Source: Bordetella parapertussis
GTDB taxonomy: Bacteria; Pseudomonadota; Gammaproteobacteria; Burkholderiales; Burkholderiaceae_B
NCBI GenBank assembly: GCA_945897365.1
Contig: CAMDFD010000001.1
Span: forward strand, 186,001 to 250,000
DNA: 64,000 bases
Direction: 5' to 3'
Shown one piece after another: positions 18,036 to 26,372 of this stretch. Made by a program: the position numbers and the translations under genes. How positions within the stretch are numbered: the first letter of the stretch is position 1; every line of letters begins with the position of its first letter. The notes below the pieces were generated by a model. It was not told where the DNA came from. It saw nothing but the letters and a program-made list of their open reading frames with translations, and did not search any database.

Positions 18036-18890
18036 ATGAATTATTCACGATCCACACGGCCGCAATTGTCTTCACTGCAGGTGTCTTTAACCCAGCCTTC
18101 CGTGGCGCCCCTCCAAGCCAATGGCGGCTTGGGGATGGCGATTCAGGTGCTCGAGCGCGCGACGGCGCTGTTAGATGCCTTGGCGGCACAACCCGATCCC
18201 GTGGCCCTCAAGGACTTGTCCAAGGCGACGGGACTTCATGCGTCGACTGCGCATCGTATTTTGAATGATCTTGTGCTCGGGCGCTATGTTGACCGCGTTG
18301 ACAGTGGTTTGTATCAACTTGGAATGCGGTTGCTCGAACTGGGTTCACTGGTCAAAGGCAGGCTGAACGTGCGTGAAGCCGCGATCGACGCGATGCAAGC
18401 CCTTCACAAATTGACCGGTCAAACTGTGAATCTATCGGTCCAGCAGAGTGATGAAATTGTCTACATTGATCGTGCTTGGAGCGAACGCTCGGGCATGCAG
18501 GTTGTGCGTGCGATCGGTGGACGGGCGCCCCTACATCTGACTTCCACAGGCAAACTGTTTCTTTCCGCCGTCGATACCCGGCAAGTACGCGCATACGCGG
18601 CGCGCACGCAATTGGCGGGAAGCACGGCCAATAGCATCACCGTTCTCGAGGCGTTAGAACGTGAGTTATCACTGGTGCGACAGCATGGTTATGCCCGCGA
18701 TAACGAGGAGCTCGAGCTTGGCGTTCGTTGTATTGCGGCCGGGATTTATGACGACACAGGCAAACTTGTGGCGGGTTTATCGATTTCCGCACCCTCTGGT
18801 CGTCTCGAGGATGCTTGGATACCGCAACTTGTCGCGACCGCAGGCAAAATTTCCGAAGCGCTGGGCTACGATGCGAGCCTTGCGACCTGA
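18036..18890 (+). CDS. IclR-family transcriptional regulator
   Basis: 284 residues from ATG 18036. N-terminal winged helix-turn-helix: IQVLERATALLDALAAQPD, then LKDLSKATGLHASTAHRILNDL and VDSGLYQLGMRLLELG. The C-terminal effector-binding domain runs from ERSGMQVVRAIGGRAPLHLTSTGKLF to the end, with NEELELGVRCIAAGIYDDTGK. The N-terminal ~40 residues before the domain are unusually long and Ser/Gln-rich. The effector is unknown. It lies 179 bases before the phasin gene on the same strand with that gene's promoter between them; an 11-base palindrome precedes the start, suggesting autoregulation. Confidence 0.9.
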   Translation: MNYSRSTRPQLSSLQVSLTQPSVAPLQANGGLGMAIQVLERATALLDALAAQPDPVALKDLSKATGLHASTAHRILNDLVLGRYVDRVDSGLYQLGMRLLELGSLVKGRLNVREAAIDAMQALHKLTGQTVNLSVQQSDEIVYIDRAWSERSGMQVVRAIGGRAPLHLTSTGKLFLSAVDTRQVRAYAARTQLAGSTANSITVLEALERELSLVRQHGYARDNEELELGVRCIAAGIYDDTGKLVAGLSISAPSGRLEDAWIPQLVATAGKISEALGYDASLAT

Positions 18891-18907
18891 GTTGTGTGGT
18901 TTTTTGA

Positions 18908-18920
18908 TGCAACGCAACAA
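18908..18920. promoter_or_regulatory. TGCA-rich element upstream of the phasin -35
   Basis: TGCAACGCAACAA lies 7 bases before the -35 hexamer of the phasin promoter. It shares GCA/CAA half-sites with the element over the start point. Candidate binding site for a PhaR-type or IclR-type regulator; inferred from position and similarity only. Confidence 0.35.
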
Positions 18921-18927
18921 AAAAGTG

Positions 18928-18955
18928 TTGACACTCAGTTTTTGAGGTCTACAAT
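18928..18955 (+). promoter_or_regulatory. Sigma-70 promoter of the phasin gene
   Basis: TTGACA at 18928-18933, a 16-base spacer, and TACAAT at 18950-18955. The -35 is a perfect consensus match and the -10 differs by one base. Transcription would start near 18962, giving a leader of about 108 bases. Strong promoter strength fits the abundance of phasins. Confidence 0.82.
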
Positions 18956-18961
18956 AGAATC

Positions 18962-18977
18962 TTGTGCAGTGCAGCAA
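18962..18977. promoter_or_regulatory. Imperfect palindrome over the phasin transcription start
   Basis: TTGTGCAGTGCAGCAA, arms TTGxGCA/TGCxCAA, begins seven bases after the -10 and therefore covers the expected start point. Phasin promoters in Ralstonia are repressed by PhaR bound near the start and upstream of the -35; this layout is similar. Identity of the binding protein is inference. Confidence 0.45.
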
Positions 18978-19030
18978 AGGATTTGTAGCAATATCTATGA
19001 TGCCCTGCAGCCCACAACGTAGCAATTGAT

Positions 19031-19047
19031 GGAGCAATTTGTGCTCC
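19031..19047 (+). other. Small hairpin in the phasin leader
   Basis: GGAGCA, loop ATTTG, TGCTCC: a perfect six-base-pair stem 12 bases before the AGGAG ribosome site at 19059-19063. It lacks a T-run, so it is not a terminator; it might stabilise the mRNA or keep the ribosome site open. Confidence 0.5.
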
Positions 19048-19069
19048 CCCAACCCTCCAGGAGAACACG

Positions 19070-19645
19070 ATGTCCGCAATCCCTCAGCAAGTTTTAAACA
19101 GCCAGAAAGCTGCAATCGAAGCACTGGTTTCCATTCAGGGTTCAGTGTTTGGCGGCTTTGAAAAGCTCGTCGACTTAAACCTCAAGGCCATAAAAGCCAC
19201 TCTCGACGAAGTGTCGGAAAAATCACAACAAGTCGCCGGCGTCAAAGACGCTCAAGAAGCGGTCGCGATGACCTCGAACTTGGTTCAACCCAGCGCAGAA
19301 AAAGCAATGGCTTACGGCAAGCATGTGTTTGACATTGTGAGTTCCGTGCAATCAGATTTGGCCAAGCTTGGCGAAGCCCACCTCGCCGAAGGCCAGAAAC
19401 ACATGCAGGATGCGATTGAGCAGCTGACCAAAAATGCACCCGCAGGTTCGGAAAGCGCCGTTGCAATGCTCAAAAGCGGTTTGGCTCAGGCAAATACGGC
19501 CTTTGATTCAATGACTAAAGCCGCCAAGCAGGCTGCCGAAGTCGCTGAAAAGAATCTGACTGCCGCAACAAGCGCCACCATGAAAGCGGCTGGTGAGGCT
19601 GTTGAAGTCGCCAAGTCAGCAACACGTGGTCGCCGCGCTGCTTAA
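19070..19645 (+). CDS. phaP: Phasin, PHA granule-associated protein
   Basis: Phasins coat polyhydroxyalkanoate granules. The 191-residue protein is almost entirely amphipathic helix and rich in Ala, Lys and Glu, has no Cys or Trp, and starts MSAIPQQVLNSQKAAIEALVS with VFGGFEKLVDLNLKAIKATL, the beta-proteobacterial phasin signature. The C-terminal part repeats AAxKAAEVAEKNL-like segments and ends with a basic TRGRRAA. AGGAG is positioned six bases before ATG. It has its own strong promoter and a double terminator, so it is a single-gene transcript. Its presence suggests PHA storage, although no synthase gene is in the window. Confidence 0.93.
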   Translation: MSAIPQQVLNSQKAAIEALVSIQGSVFGGFEKLVDLNLKAIKATLDEVSEKSQQVAGVKDAQEAVAMTSNLVQPSAEKAMAYGKHVFDIVSSVQSDLAKLGEAHLAEGQKHMQDAIEQLTKNAPAGSESAVAMLKSGLAQANTAFDSMTKAAKQAAEVAEKNLTAATSATMKAAGEAVEVAKSATRGRRAA

Positions 19646-19660
19646 GTCTCGCTCTGATCC

Positions 19661-19727
19661 TAGACGCTCTTGAGGAGCGTCTAAACAAAAAGACCGCCCA
19701 ATATTTCATCAGGGCGGTCTTTTTGTT
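19661..19727. terminator. Tandem hairpin terminator between phasin and pyrD
   Basis: First hairpin: TAGACGCTC / GAGCGTCTA (19661-19683, five-base loop). Second: AGACCGCCC / GGGCGGTCT (19691-19720) with A-run before and T-run after, an intrinsic terminator that works in both directions, serving phasin on the plus strand and pyrD on the minus strand. Confidence 0.92.
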
Positions 19728-19746
19728 TGAGTGGCTGAATAGGGTT

Positions 19747-20796
19747 TTATCGACGTTGGCGAGCAATTTCTTTCGCGCATTCGCCGACTAGGCTTGGGCC
19801 ACGATAAATCAACCCTGTGTAGAGCTGAACGGCATTGGCACCCGCCGCCATTTTTTCAGCAGCATGCTTGCCAGACATGATGCCACCGACGCCAATGATG
19901 GCGAAATCCGATCCCAGTTTTGCACGCAGGCGAGCAATGACTTCGAGAGATCGGGCATGCAACGGGGCGCCTGAGAGCCCACCCGCTTCGTCGGCATACT
20001 TTTGTCCTTGCACCGCCTCACGGGCCAGAGTGGTGTTCGTCGCGATGACCCCATCGATACCATGACGTGGCAGGACCTCAGCAATGATGTCTATTTGTTC
20101 TTCGGTCAGATCGGGAGCGATTTTGACAGCGAGCGGAACCTGCTTTTGATGTTGCTCGGCAAGGGCCAAGCGCCGTGTCGCGAGCTGGGATAGCAACTGA
20201 TCAAGTTCGTGCTCGCCTTGCAAAGCACGCAGATTTTTGGTGTTGGGGGAGGAAATATTGACCGTGATGTAGTCGGCATGTGGGTAAACACCCGATAAGC
20301 CAATCAGGTAGTCGTCTGCGGCTTGCTCAATCGGGGTGTCGGCATTTTTACCAATGTTGAGACCGATGATGCCACCACGACTCCGCCAAGTGCTGCGCTG
20401 AACGTTCGCTAAAAATGCCTCGAGCCCTTGATTATTAAAGCCAAGCCGGTTGATCAGCGCTTCGGACTCGGGCAGTCTAAACATGCGCGGTTTTGGATTG
20501 CCAGGTTGGGCGCGTGGTGTCACGGTTCCGACCTCGATAAAGCCAAACCCGAGGTTACCCATCGCATCGATATGTGCGCCATTTTTATCAAGACCTGCTG
20601 CTAAACCAACAGGATTTTGTAAGCGTAGGCCCATGAGTGTGATGGGCGCCGACACCTGGCTGTGCATCAAGCCGCGCGTGAGCGAGCAATCGTAAGCGCG
20701 TTGTAACGCACTGAGTGTGGCATCGTGCGCGGTTTCGGCATCCAGTGCGAAAAGCGCATGGCGAGCGAGAGGGTAGGCTTGAAATAAAAAGGACAT
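19747..20796 (-). CDS. pyrD: Dihydroorotate dehydrogenase (quinone), class 2
   Basis: Membrane-associated FMN enzyme of pyrimidine synthesis that oxidises dihydroorotate with ubiquinone. 349 residues. The N-terminal helical segment ([15 protein letters not shown]) is the class 2 membrane/quinone region. FMN and substrate motifs: [56 protein letters not shown] (catalytic Ser as base, class 2) and [12 protein letters not shown] at 20796. It lies 35 bases after bpt on the same strand, so it may be read through from the bpt/aat group. Confidence 0.95.
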   Translation of the reverse strand: MSFLFQAYPLARHALFALDAETAHDATLSALQRAYDCSLTRGLMHSQVSAPITLMGLRLQNPVGLAAGLDKNGAHIDAMGNLGFGFIEVGTVTPRAQPGNPKPRMFRLPESEALINRLGFNNQGLEAFLANVQRSTWRSRGGIIGLNIGKNADTPIEQAADDYLIGLSGVYPHADYITVNISSPNTKNLRALQGEHELDQLLSQLATRRLALAEQHQKQVPLAVKIAPDLTEEQIDIIAEVLPRHGIDGVIATNTTLAREAVQGQKYADEAGGLSGAPLHARSLEVIARLRAKLGSDFAIIGVGGIMSGKHAAEKMAAGANAVQLYTGLIYRGPSLVGECAKEIARQRR

Positions 20797-20831
20797 TTGA
20801 CTCAGTGCCTTGGCGATATGGTGACGCTATT

Positions 20832-21554
20832 TTAGCGGGCTGTTTGCCACTGACCGTCTAGTCGGTATTCGGAAGGCTTGAAAAGCGCTTTATAAGCCAT
20901 CTTTTCACTGTTTTCGATCCAATATCCTAGATACAGCCAAGGCAAGTTGAGTTGTCGACATTGATTGATCTGCCAAAGAATACCGTAGGTGCCTAGGCTG
21001 CCCCGCGTCTCAGGCTCATAAAAGGTGTAGACCGAGGACAAGCCTTGCTCCAAGACATCAATAATCGACACCATTTGGAGTGCGCCGTCTTGATTGCGGA
21101 ACTCGACCAGCCGCGTATTGACTCTGCTCGCAAGCAGAAACTCGCCATACTGTTGGCGACTGTCATCATCCATGCCACCTTGAGGATGACGTTGGGCTTG
21201 GTAGCGTTTGTAAAGCGCATAATGTTCTTCAGACCAAGCGAGCTCAGCGACCAGAGGCCTGAGGTCTTTGTGCTGCTTGAGCGCGCGCTTTTGAGTGCGC
21301 GTGGGCTCAAACTGTTCAACGTTGACACGCACAGGTGTGCACGCTTTACAGTCATCGCAATGCGGCCGATACGTAAACAGTCCGCTGCGACGGAAGCCTT
21401 GATCGATCAGCTGCGAATAGGTATCAGAATGGATCAGATTTCCCGGGCCCGCCACCTGAGAGCGCGCTTGTCGCCCAGGCAGATAGCTGCAAGGGTAGGG
21501 AGCCGTGGCATAAAACTGCAACGTCGCAAAGGGGAGTTCCTTGATTTGGCTCAT
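20832..21554 (-). CDS. bpt: Aspartate/glutamate leucyltransferase (Bpt / Ate-like)
   Basis: Bpt transfers leucine from Leu-tRNA to proteins beginning with Asp or Glu, marking them for ClpS/ClpAP degradation (bacterial N-end rule). Family features: [39 protein letters not shown] (paired Cys) and [26 protein letters not shown] at 21554 starts MSQIKELPF; a GTG at 21563 would add three residues. It follows aat by 46 bases and is itself followed by pyrD. Confidence 0.93.
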   Translation of the reverse strand: MSQIKELPFATLQFYATAPYPCSYLPGRQARSQVAGPGNLIHSDTYSQLIDQGFRRSGLFTYRPHCDDCKACTPVRVNVEQFEPTRTQKRALKQHKDLRPLVAELAWSEEHYALYKRYQAQRHPQGGMDDDSRQQYGEFLLASRVNTRLVEFRNQDGALQMVSIIDVLEQGLSSVYTFYEPETRGSLGTYGILWQINQCRQLNLPWLYLGYWIENSEKMAYKALFKPSEYRLDGQWQTAR

Positions 21555-21599
21555 GCCTAACACTCGGGTTCAACATATACAAACATGACATTGAGAATA

Positions 21600-22358
21600 T
21601 TACAAATCTGCCGGCAGCGGGTGCAATTCCCCTTGTTGATCCAAGACGCCTGGGTGCCAGACAAGGCTAGGCTGCAGAACGCTCGCCCGTACATGTTCAA
21701 GAAACGCCTCGCGCGGCACGAGCTTGGCACCGAGTGAGGCCAGATGATCCGTTTTCATTTGACAATCAATCCAGGTGACACCGCGCTGCTTTAAAAAGGC
21801 GACTAAGTGGATAAAGGCGATTTTGGAGGCGTCATTGGCGCGACTAAACATCGATTCGCCATAAAACATCCTACCCAGGCTCACACCATAAAGACCACCC
21901 CTGAGCTCGCCATTGATCCAGGTTTCAATGCTGTGCGCTTGTCCCACCACATGCCAGGCCTCATAGGCAAGCTGCATTTCTTGGGTGATCCAGGTGCCTG
22001 GCTGACCGTCGCGTGCCGACCTGGCACAAGAACGAATGACCGAGCCAAAAGCGGTGTCCACGGTCACGGCGATACTGAAATCACCTGCGGCTTGCGCTCG
22101 AGCGATTTGGCGCAGACGCTTTTTCAGCGAGTGCGAAAGGTGGAGTTCGTCGCACTTTAAAACCATGCGAGGATCGGGTGACCACCATAAAGGGGGTTCG
22201 TCTTGGGAGTACCACGGGAAAATGCCTTGCGAGTAGGCTGCACGCAAACGTGGAATCGACAGATCACCGCCCGCGGCGAGCAAGCCAGGTGGGTCCTTGA
22301 GCGCGCGCGCGACAGGTGGGAAAGGGGTGTCGATCTCTAGCCAGATCAGGTTCAACAT
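21600..22358 (-). CDS. aat: Leucyl/phenylalanyl-tRNA--protein transferase
   Basis: Adds Leu or Phe to proteins with N-terminal Lys or Arg, the other arm of the bacterial N-end rule. 252 residues. Seen: [53 protein letters not shown], and [29 protein letters not shown], all hallmark Aat sequences. Follows the NUDIX gene by about 30 bases and precedes bpt. Together they make a compact degradation-tagging module; the proteases and ClpS lie elsewhere. Confidence 0.96.
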   Translation of the reverse strand: MLNLIWLEIDTPFPPVARALKDPPGLLAAGGDLSIPRLRAAYSQGIFPWYSQDEPPLWWSPDPRMVLKCDELHLSHSLKKRLRQIARAQAAGDFSIAVTVDTAFGSVIRSCARSARDGQPGTWITQEMQLAYEAWHVVGQAHSIETWINGELRGGLYGVSLGRMFYGESMFSRANDASKIAFIHLVAFLKQRGVTWIDCQMKTDHLASLGAKLVPREAFLEHVRASVLQPSLVWHPGVLDQQGELHPLPADL

Positions 22359-22387
22359 GTTGCCCGCTTCAACATTCGCGAAAACGG

Positions 22388-22966
22388 CTAACGATTAAGC
22401 GCGAGCGAGTAGTGGTGCATCTCGAAGTGCCCATGCGACCGATCATGAATATAGTGTTTGAGTGTGGTCGATACGGAGCGAAAGGCGAGGTTGTCCCAAG
22501 GAATTTCATCGAGCCCATACCAACGCGCTTCGAGAGTTTCTGGACCGGGGTCGAGCTCGGGACCCAAGGCTTCGGCCAGAAAATAAACATGGACCTGATC
22601 CACTTGCGGAATGTCGATGGCAGTGTAGAGTTTGCCGAGGGTGATATTGGCGCCCGCTTCTTCTTGCGTTTCGCGCATTGCGCCTTGGGCCATACTTTCG
22701 CCGAGCTCCATAAAGCCGGCTGGTAGTGTCCACGTGTTGGCGCGTGGCTCAATCGCACGAAGACAAAGTAAAACTTTGTCGCCCCAGACAGGGAGGGTCC
22801 CCACGACTAAACGGGGGTTTTGGTAGTGCACCGCACCACAGTGTTCGCAGACGTCACGCTTGCGGTTATCCCCCTCGAGTAAACGATTGGTATTTGGAGT
22901 GCCGCATTGACTGCAGAACTTCTGTGCTCGTGGTGCGGGAAAGTAAAAGCTTGGATCGTGGCTCAT
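22388..22966 (-). CDS. NUDIX hydrolase with N-terminal zinc ribbon
   Basis: 192 residues. Zinc ribbon: CSQCGTPN then [13 protein letters not shown]. The NUDIX box [23 protein letters not shown] carries the G-x5-E-x7-REUxEExGU pattern intact. Similar in layout to the C-terminal half of NADH pyrophosphatase NudC but lacks NudC's N-terminal domain, so the substrate is probably another nucleoside diphosphate derivative. Its ATG overlaps the TGA of the preceding gene by four bases (ATGA), indicating coupling. Confidence 0.9.
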   Translation of the reverse strand: MSHDPSFYFPAPRAQKFCSQCGTPNTNRLLEGDNRKRDVCEHCGAVHYQNPRLVVGTLPVWGDKVLLCLRAIEPRANTWTLPAGFMELGESMAQGAMRETQEEAGANITLGKLYTAIDIPQVDQVHVYFLAEALGPELDPGPETLEARWYGLDEIPWDNLAFRSVSTTLKHYIHDRSHGHFEMHHYSLALNR

Positions 22967-23652
22967 GGCGTTATTTTACGACTAAGAGCGTCGGAATTGA
23001 TCAAGCTCGGACCCGGGTTAGGAATAAAGTGCAGCGCCGAAGGGATTTCAGCGGCTTTGATAAAGCTCAGCGCTGCGGGTTCGGTCAAGGCAGCGTATTG
23101 CTGCTCAGGATCCGAGAGTAAGACACTTGTCGAGCTCGGGTTGAGCACATTTTGTGTGGGTGATTGCTCTTGCGCTTGTTCAAAAAGCGCAAACCAATCA
23201 AAAAGTGAACGCCTGTCCGCACTGCGCAGTATTTCTGCGATGAGGTGTAGGTCACGGTCATCGACTCGACCGGGGCCGACGTTTGTCTGCGCGAACAGTT
23301 GACCGGTCTCGTCACAATACCAATGGGAGATTTGCTGAATCGTGATGCCATTGTGCGTGGTGATCGCTTGAGCCGAGGGATCGATATGCAGGATCAGCGG
23401 GGCGGCATCGAGGCGCACATACACGCGCTGCGGACCATTTTGGAAATACCAGGCACCATCTGGTTTGCTTGCATAGTTGCGACTAATAAAGCCGAGGATT
23501 TGAGTGTTGGTGATGCCTTGACCCGCACCCCCAAGTTGAGCGTCCCCAAGAGGGTGTAGTTTCCATTCCCCGCGGGCTGTTAAAGAGAGCCATCCATAGA
23601 CCACGGGCACATTAGGCCAGCGTTTGACTGCATCAAGTACGGACTGATCCAT
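22963..23652 (-). CDS. Conserved hypothetical protein
   Basis: 229 residues, no signal peptide or membrane segment. Starts MDQSVLDAVKRWPNVPVVYGWLSLTARGEWKLHPLG; later GFISRNYASKPDGAWYFQNGPQRVYVRLDAAPLILHI. I recognise this as resembling an uncharacterised family in Burkholderiales, but cannot name a domain. Pattern suggests an alpha/beta cytosolic protein. It is coupled to the NUDIX gene downstream (ATGA overlap) and overlaps the MFS gene upstream by 20 bases, so all three are probably one transcript. Confidence 0.72.
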   Translation of the reverse strand: MDQSVLDAVKRWPNVPVVYGWLSLTARGEWKLHPLGDAQLGGAGQGITNTQILGFISRNYASKPDGAWYFQNGPQRVYVRLDAAPLILHIDPSAQAITTHNGITIQQISHWYCDETGQLFAQTNVGPGRVDDRDLHLIAEILRSADRRSLFDWFALFEQAQEQSPTQNVLNPSSTSVLLSDPEQQYAALTEPAALSFIKAAEIPSALHFIPNPGPSLINSDALSRKITP

Positions 23653-24892
23653 CAGGTTTTCTCGCTAGAAACCAGAAGAGGCTGGCAAACTGAAGAATGA
23701 CTAGAATGCCCATCGCGCCAGTCAGCGCCTGAGACGAGTCGTAGCCAAAGCCTTGAAATAAATCGATCAGCAAGCCAAAGCCCCACTGCACGGCGAAAGA
23801 ACCCACAAAAACCATCAGGTTATAGGTGGTCAGTATCCGACCCGCGATGTGTTTGGGAAAAGCGAGCGCCATTTGGGTCTGCAGCAAAAACATCGCCGGA
23901 ACCATGAGTACCAAGATCAGCCAAACGATCCAAGATAGGCCACCTTGCCAAAAAACGATGATGGCGAAACACACGGGGATCCAAATCAACGCGCAGACCG
24001 ATTGCGTCAGCAGTGCTACCCCCTTTTTAATCAACCAGGGGCTAATCGAGCCCATCAGGATATACGCTAGCAGGATGGTCGCATTGAGGTAAAGCAAGGT
24101 TTGGCTGGCTTGGTCGGGCGTCATCCCGAGTACACCGGTAAACCAAGGTCCGGCCCAAAGAGTTTGCAGCGCAACAAAGCCGCCGATAATAAAAATCGTC
24201 GGCGGAATCGCCTGAATCATCAAGGGGTGTTTACAAAGGGTGAAAAAGTCACCCTCGCGATGGTGTGCGGTGACCGTCGGCGCCTGCTGCCGATCCAGGT
24301 CGCCCGCAAACAAAAAAATAGTCAGCGAACTCAACACCAGTAACCCTGCGATCAAACCAAACGAGGAGCGCCAACCGATCCACTCTGCCAAGATCAAGGC
24401 AGGTTGGCTGGCCATCAAGGCGCCGGAGGTGCCGGCAACCAACATGTACATCACCAACCGGGGCTGTTGTTCAGCGGGAAAGCAACGACGAAAATAAGAG
24501 TAAGCCGCCATGAGGCAGGCAGAAACACCGATGCCAATCAGCATCCGACCGACCGAAAGCAGCCACAGTGCCTCGCTGGTGGCCATCAAGACGGCGCCAA
24601 AGGCCGCGACCAAGAGCAGTAAAGATTCGGTGCGACGGGCGCCGTGTCGGTCTAGCCAGATGCCCACAGGAATCTGTACCGCGCTGAATCCCAAAAAAAA
24701 GGCGGAGGTCAACCATCCGAGCTCTCCTGGCGAGAGCTGGAGATCGTCCGCAAGCAGAGGGGCAATCGCGGCATTGACCGAGCGCAAGACATAGGAAAGA
24801 AAATATCCACAGGCAAAGACCAGCACGATCCTAAAAGCGGCAAAACCTACTGGAGTCTGGTGCTGTGTCGGGAGAGGGGGGGATTGATTCAT
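23633..24892 (-). CDS. Major facilitator superfamily transporter
   Basis: 419 residues with about 12 hydrophobic helices. MFS marks: YFLSYVLRSVNAAIAPLLADDLQLSPGELGWLTSAFFLGFSAVQIPVGIWLDRHGARR, where the cytoplasmic loop 2-3 signature reads GIWLDRHGARR. The substrate is unknown; the N-terminal part resembles the anion:cation or nitrate-type branch, but this is not firm. The start codon is ATG 24892. It ends overlapping the 229-residue gene. The tRNA-Cys gene lies 42 bases upstream on the same strand. Confidence 0.85.
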   Translation of the reverse strand: MNQSPPLPTQHQTPVGFAAFRIVLVFACGYFLSYVLRSVNAAIAPLLADDLQLSPGELGWLTSAFFLGFSAVQIPVGIWLDRHGARRTESLLLLVAAFGAVLMATSEALWLLSVGRMLIGIGVSACLMAAYSYFRRCFPAEQQPRLVMYMLVAGTSGALMASQPALILAEWIGWRSSFGLIAGLLVLSSLTIFLFAGDLDRQQAPTVTAHHREGDFFTLCKHPLMIQAIPPTIFIIGGFVALQTLWAGPWFTGVLGMTPDQASQTLLYLNATILLAYILMGSISPWLIKKGVALLTQSVCALIWIPVCFAIIVFWQGGLSWIVWLILVLMVPAMFLLQTQMALAFPKHIAGRILTTYNLMVFVGSFAVQWGFGLLIDLFQGFGYDSSQALTGAMGILVILQFASLFWFLARKPDGSVRT

Positions 24893-24934
24893 GTGGCGCT
24901 AGCCTGACCATGCACTCGTCAATGTGTGGGGTGT

Positions 24935-25008
24935 TGGAGGCGCAACCCGGAATCGAACCGAGCTACACGGATTTGCAATCCGCTGCATAACCACTCTGCC
25001 ATTGCGCC
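24935..25008 (-). tRNA. tRNA-Cys (anticodon GCA)
   Basis: Reverse complement folds into a complete cloverleaf: acceptor GGCGCAA / TTGCGCC, anticodon loop TTGCAAA between GCGGA-type stem arms, TPsiC loop GTTCGATTC, and encoded CCA. Length 74 with CCA. Confidence 0.97.
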
Positions 25009-25186
25009 AACACGAAGCTTTACGCAACCGCAGATCATACTACAAAAGCGCTTTTTTATAGACGCCACAACAAACTATACTCATACTATAGCCTGCTGCT
25101 TGAGAGCCGCGTGATGCAAACGCATGGCGCTTCCTGCGCATCGGTTCTAAAGGTTCCATTGTTCATTTAATTATTTGGAGACATCC

Positions 25187-26170
25187 ATGAATACAATCAT
25201 TAAGCGTCGGATACTGATGCAAGTAGGTGCGTGTGCCTTAGCGCTGTCCGCAACGGGCGTTTACGCGCAGACCGATTGGCCCGCTAAACCAGTGACCCTG
25301 GTGGTGCCATTCCCACCAGGCGGCGGTACGGACGCCTTTGCGCGTCCATTGGCAGCCGTGTTGAGCAAGTCGCTTGGCAAACAAGTGATCATCGACAATC
25401 GCGGTGGCGCAGGCGGTACTCTCGGTGCAGGCATTGCGGCGAAAGCGGCACCTGACGGTTACACACTCTTTGTGGGTGCCGTGCATCACTCAATCGCGCC
25501 ATCGATGTACCCCAAGCTTGACTACGATCTCCAAAAAGATTTTGTGCCGATCGCGGTCGTCGCGCGCGTGCCACAGGTGCTAGTCGTCAATCCCCAAAAA
25601 GTACCGGGCGACTTTAAGGCCTTTATGAATCAGGTCAACGCCAACCCAGGCAAGATGAACTATGGCTCGGCTGGTAGTGGGACTTCTCACCACCTCGCAG
25701 GCGAGTTGTTCAAAATCCAGACCAACACCAATATTGCCCACATTCCTTATCGTGGCGCAGGCCCGGCTTTGCAGGGTTTGATGGCAGGTGATGTCGATAT
25801 GATGTTTGACGGTTTGGGTTCTTCTTCTGCGCACATCAAATCTGGCCGAATCAAGCCTTTGATGGTGGCGGGTGCCTCACGCAATCCTGCGATTCCTGAT
25901 GTACCAAGCGCAGCCGAACTCGGTTTGCCTGGTTATTCCGTCAGCACATGGTACGCAATCTGGGCACCAAAGGGCACTCCGCCCGCTGTTCAGGCCAAGC
26001 TGATTGACGAAATCAAAAAGGTGTCAAAAGACGACACGATTGTTAAGGTTTGGGCAACAAATGGTGCTGAGTTCCCTGATCTGACGGGTGCACAGTTTGG
26101 GAAGTTTGTTGATAGCGAGATTAAGCTCTGGGCGGATGTTGTGAAAAAATCTGGTGCCAAGCTTGACTGA
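25187..26170 (+). CDS. Bug-family tripartite tricarboxylate transporter solute-binding protein
   Basis: Periplasmic binding protein of the Bug/TctC family, abundant in Bordetella and Cupriavidus. Signal peptide MNTIIKRRILMQVGACALALSATGVYA with likely cleavage before QTDWPAKPV. Family motifs: VTLVVPFPPGGGTDAFARPLA, VIIDNRGGAGGTLGAGIAAKAAPDGYTLF, and NYGSAGSGTSHHLAGELFK. Length 327 is standard. No TctA or TctB membrane partner is adjacent, which is common for this expanded family. Ligand cannot be predicted. ATG 25187 is preceded by TTTGGAG. It stands alone between tRNA-Cys and tRNA-Gly and ends at a clear terminator. Confidence 0.95.
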   Translation: MNTIIKRRILMQVGACALALSATGVYAQTDWPAKPVTLVVPFPPGGGTDAFARPLAAVLSKSLGKQVIIDNRGGAGGTLGAGIAAKAAPDGYTLFVGAVHHSIAPSMYPKLDYDLQKDFVPIAVVARVPQVLVVNPQKVPGDFKAFMNQVNANPGKMNYGSAGSGTSHHLAGELFKIQTNTNIAHIPYRGAGPALQGLMAGDVDMMFDGLGSSSAHIKSGRIKPLMVAGASRNPAIPDVPSAAELGLPGYSVSTWYAIWAPKGTPPAVQAKLIDEIKKVSKDDTIVKVWATNGAEFPDLTGAQFGKFVDSEIKLWADVVKKSGAKLD

Positions 26171-26184
26171 TCAGTGCAGCTAAG

Positions 26185-26224
26185 AAAAAAGCCTGACTCA
26201 ATTAAATTGTGTCAGGCTTTTTTT
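26185..26224. terminator. Intrinsic terminator after the Bug gene
   Basis: A-run, stem GCCTGAC (26191-26197) and GTCAGGC (26211-26217), then seven Ts. Inner CAAT/ATTG pairs extend the stem. The flanking A- and T-runs make it usable for the minus-strand tRNA-Gly transcript too. Confidence 0.92.
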
Positions 26225-26232
26225 GCCGAATT

Positions 26233-26308
26233 TGGAGCGGGAGACGAGGCTCGAACTCGCGACCTCAACCTTGGCAAGGTTGCGCTCTACCAACTGAGCT
26301 ACTCCCGC
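26233..26308 (-). tRNA. tRNA-Gly (anticodon GCC)
   Basis: Reverse complement gives GCGGGAGTAGCTCAGTTGG..., anticodon loop with GCC (CTTGCCAAG), TPsiC loop GTTCGAGCC, and encoded CCA; 76 bases. Read toward the Bug terminator. Confidence 0.97.
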
Positions 26309-26372
26309 TTGGTCTCCACAAAAAACGTTGTTTTGTGCGAAGACCAAAACTATATCACAACTACCCGCCTGC

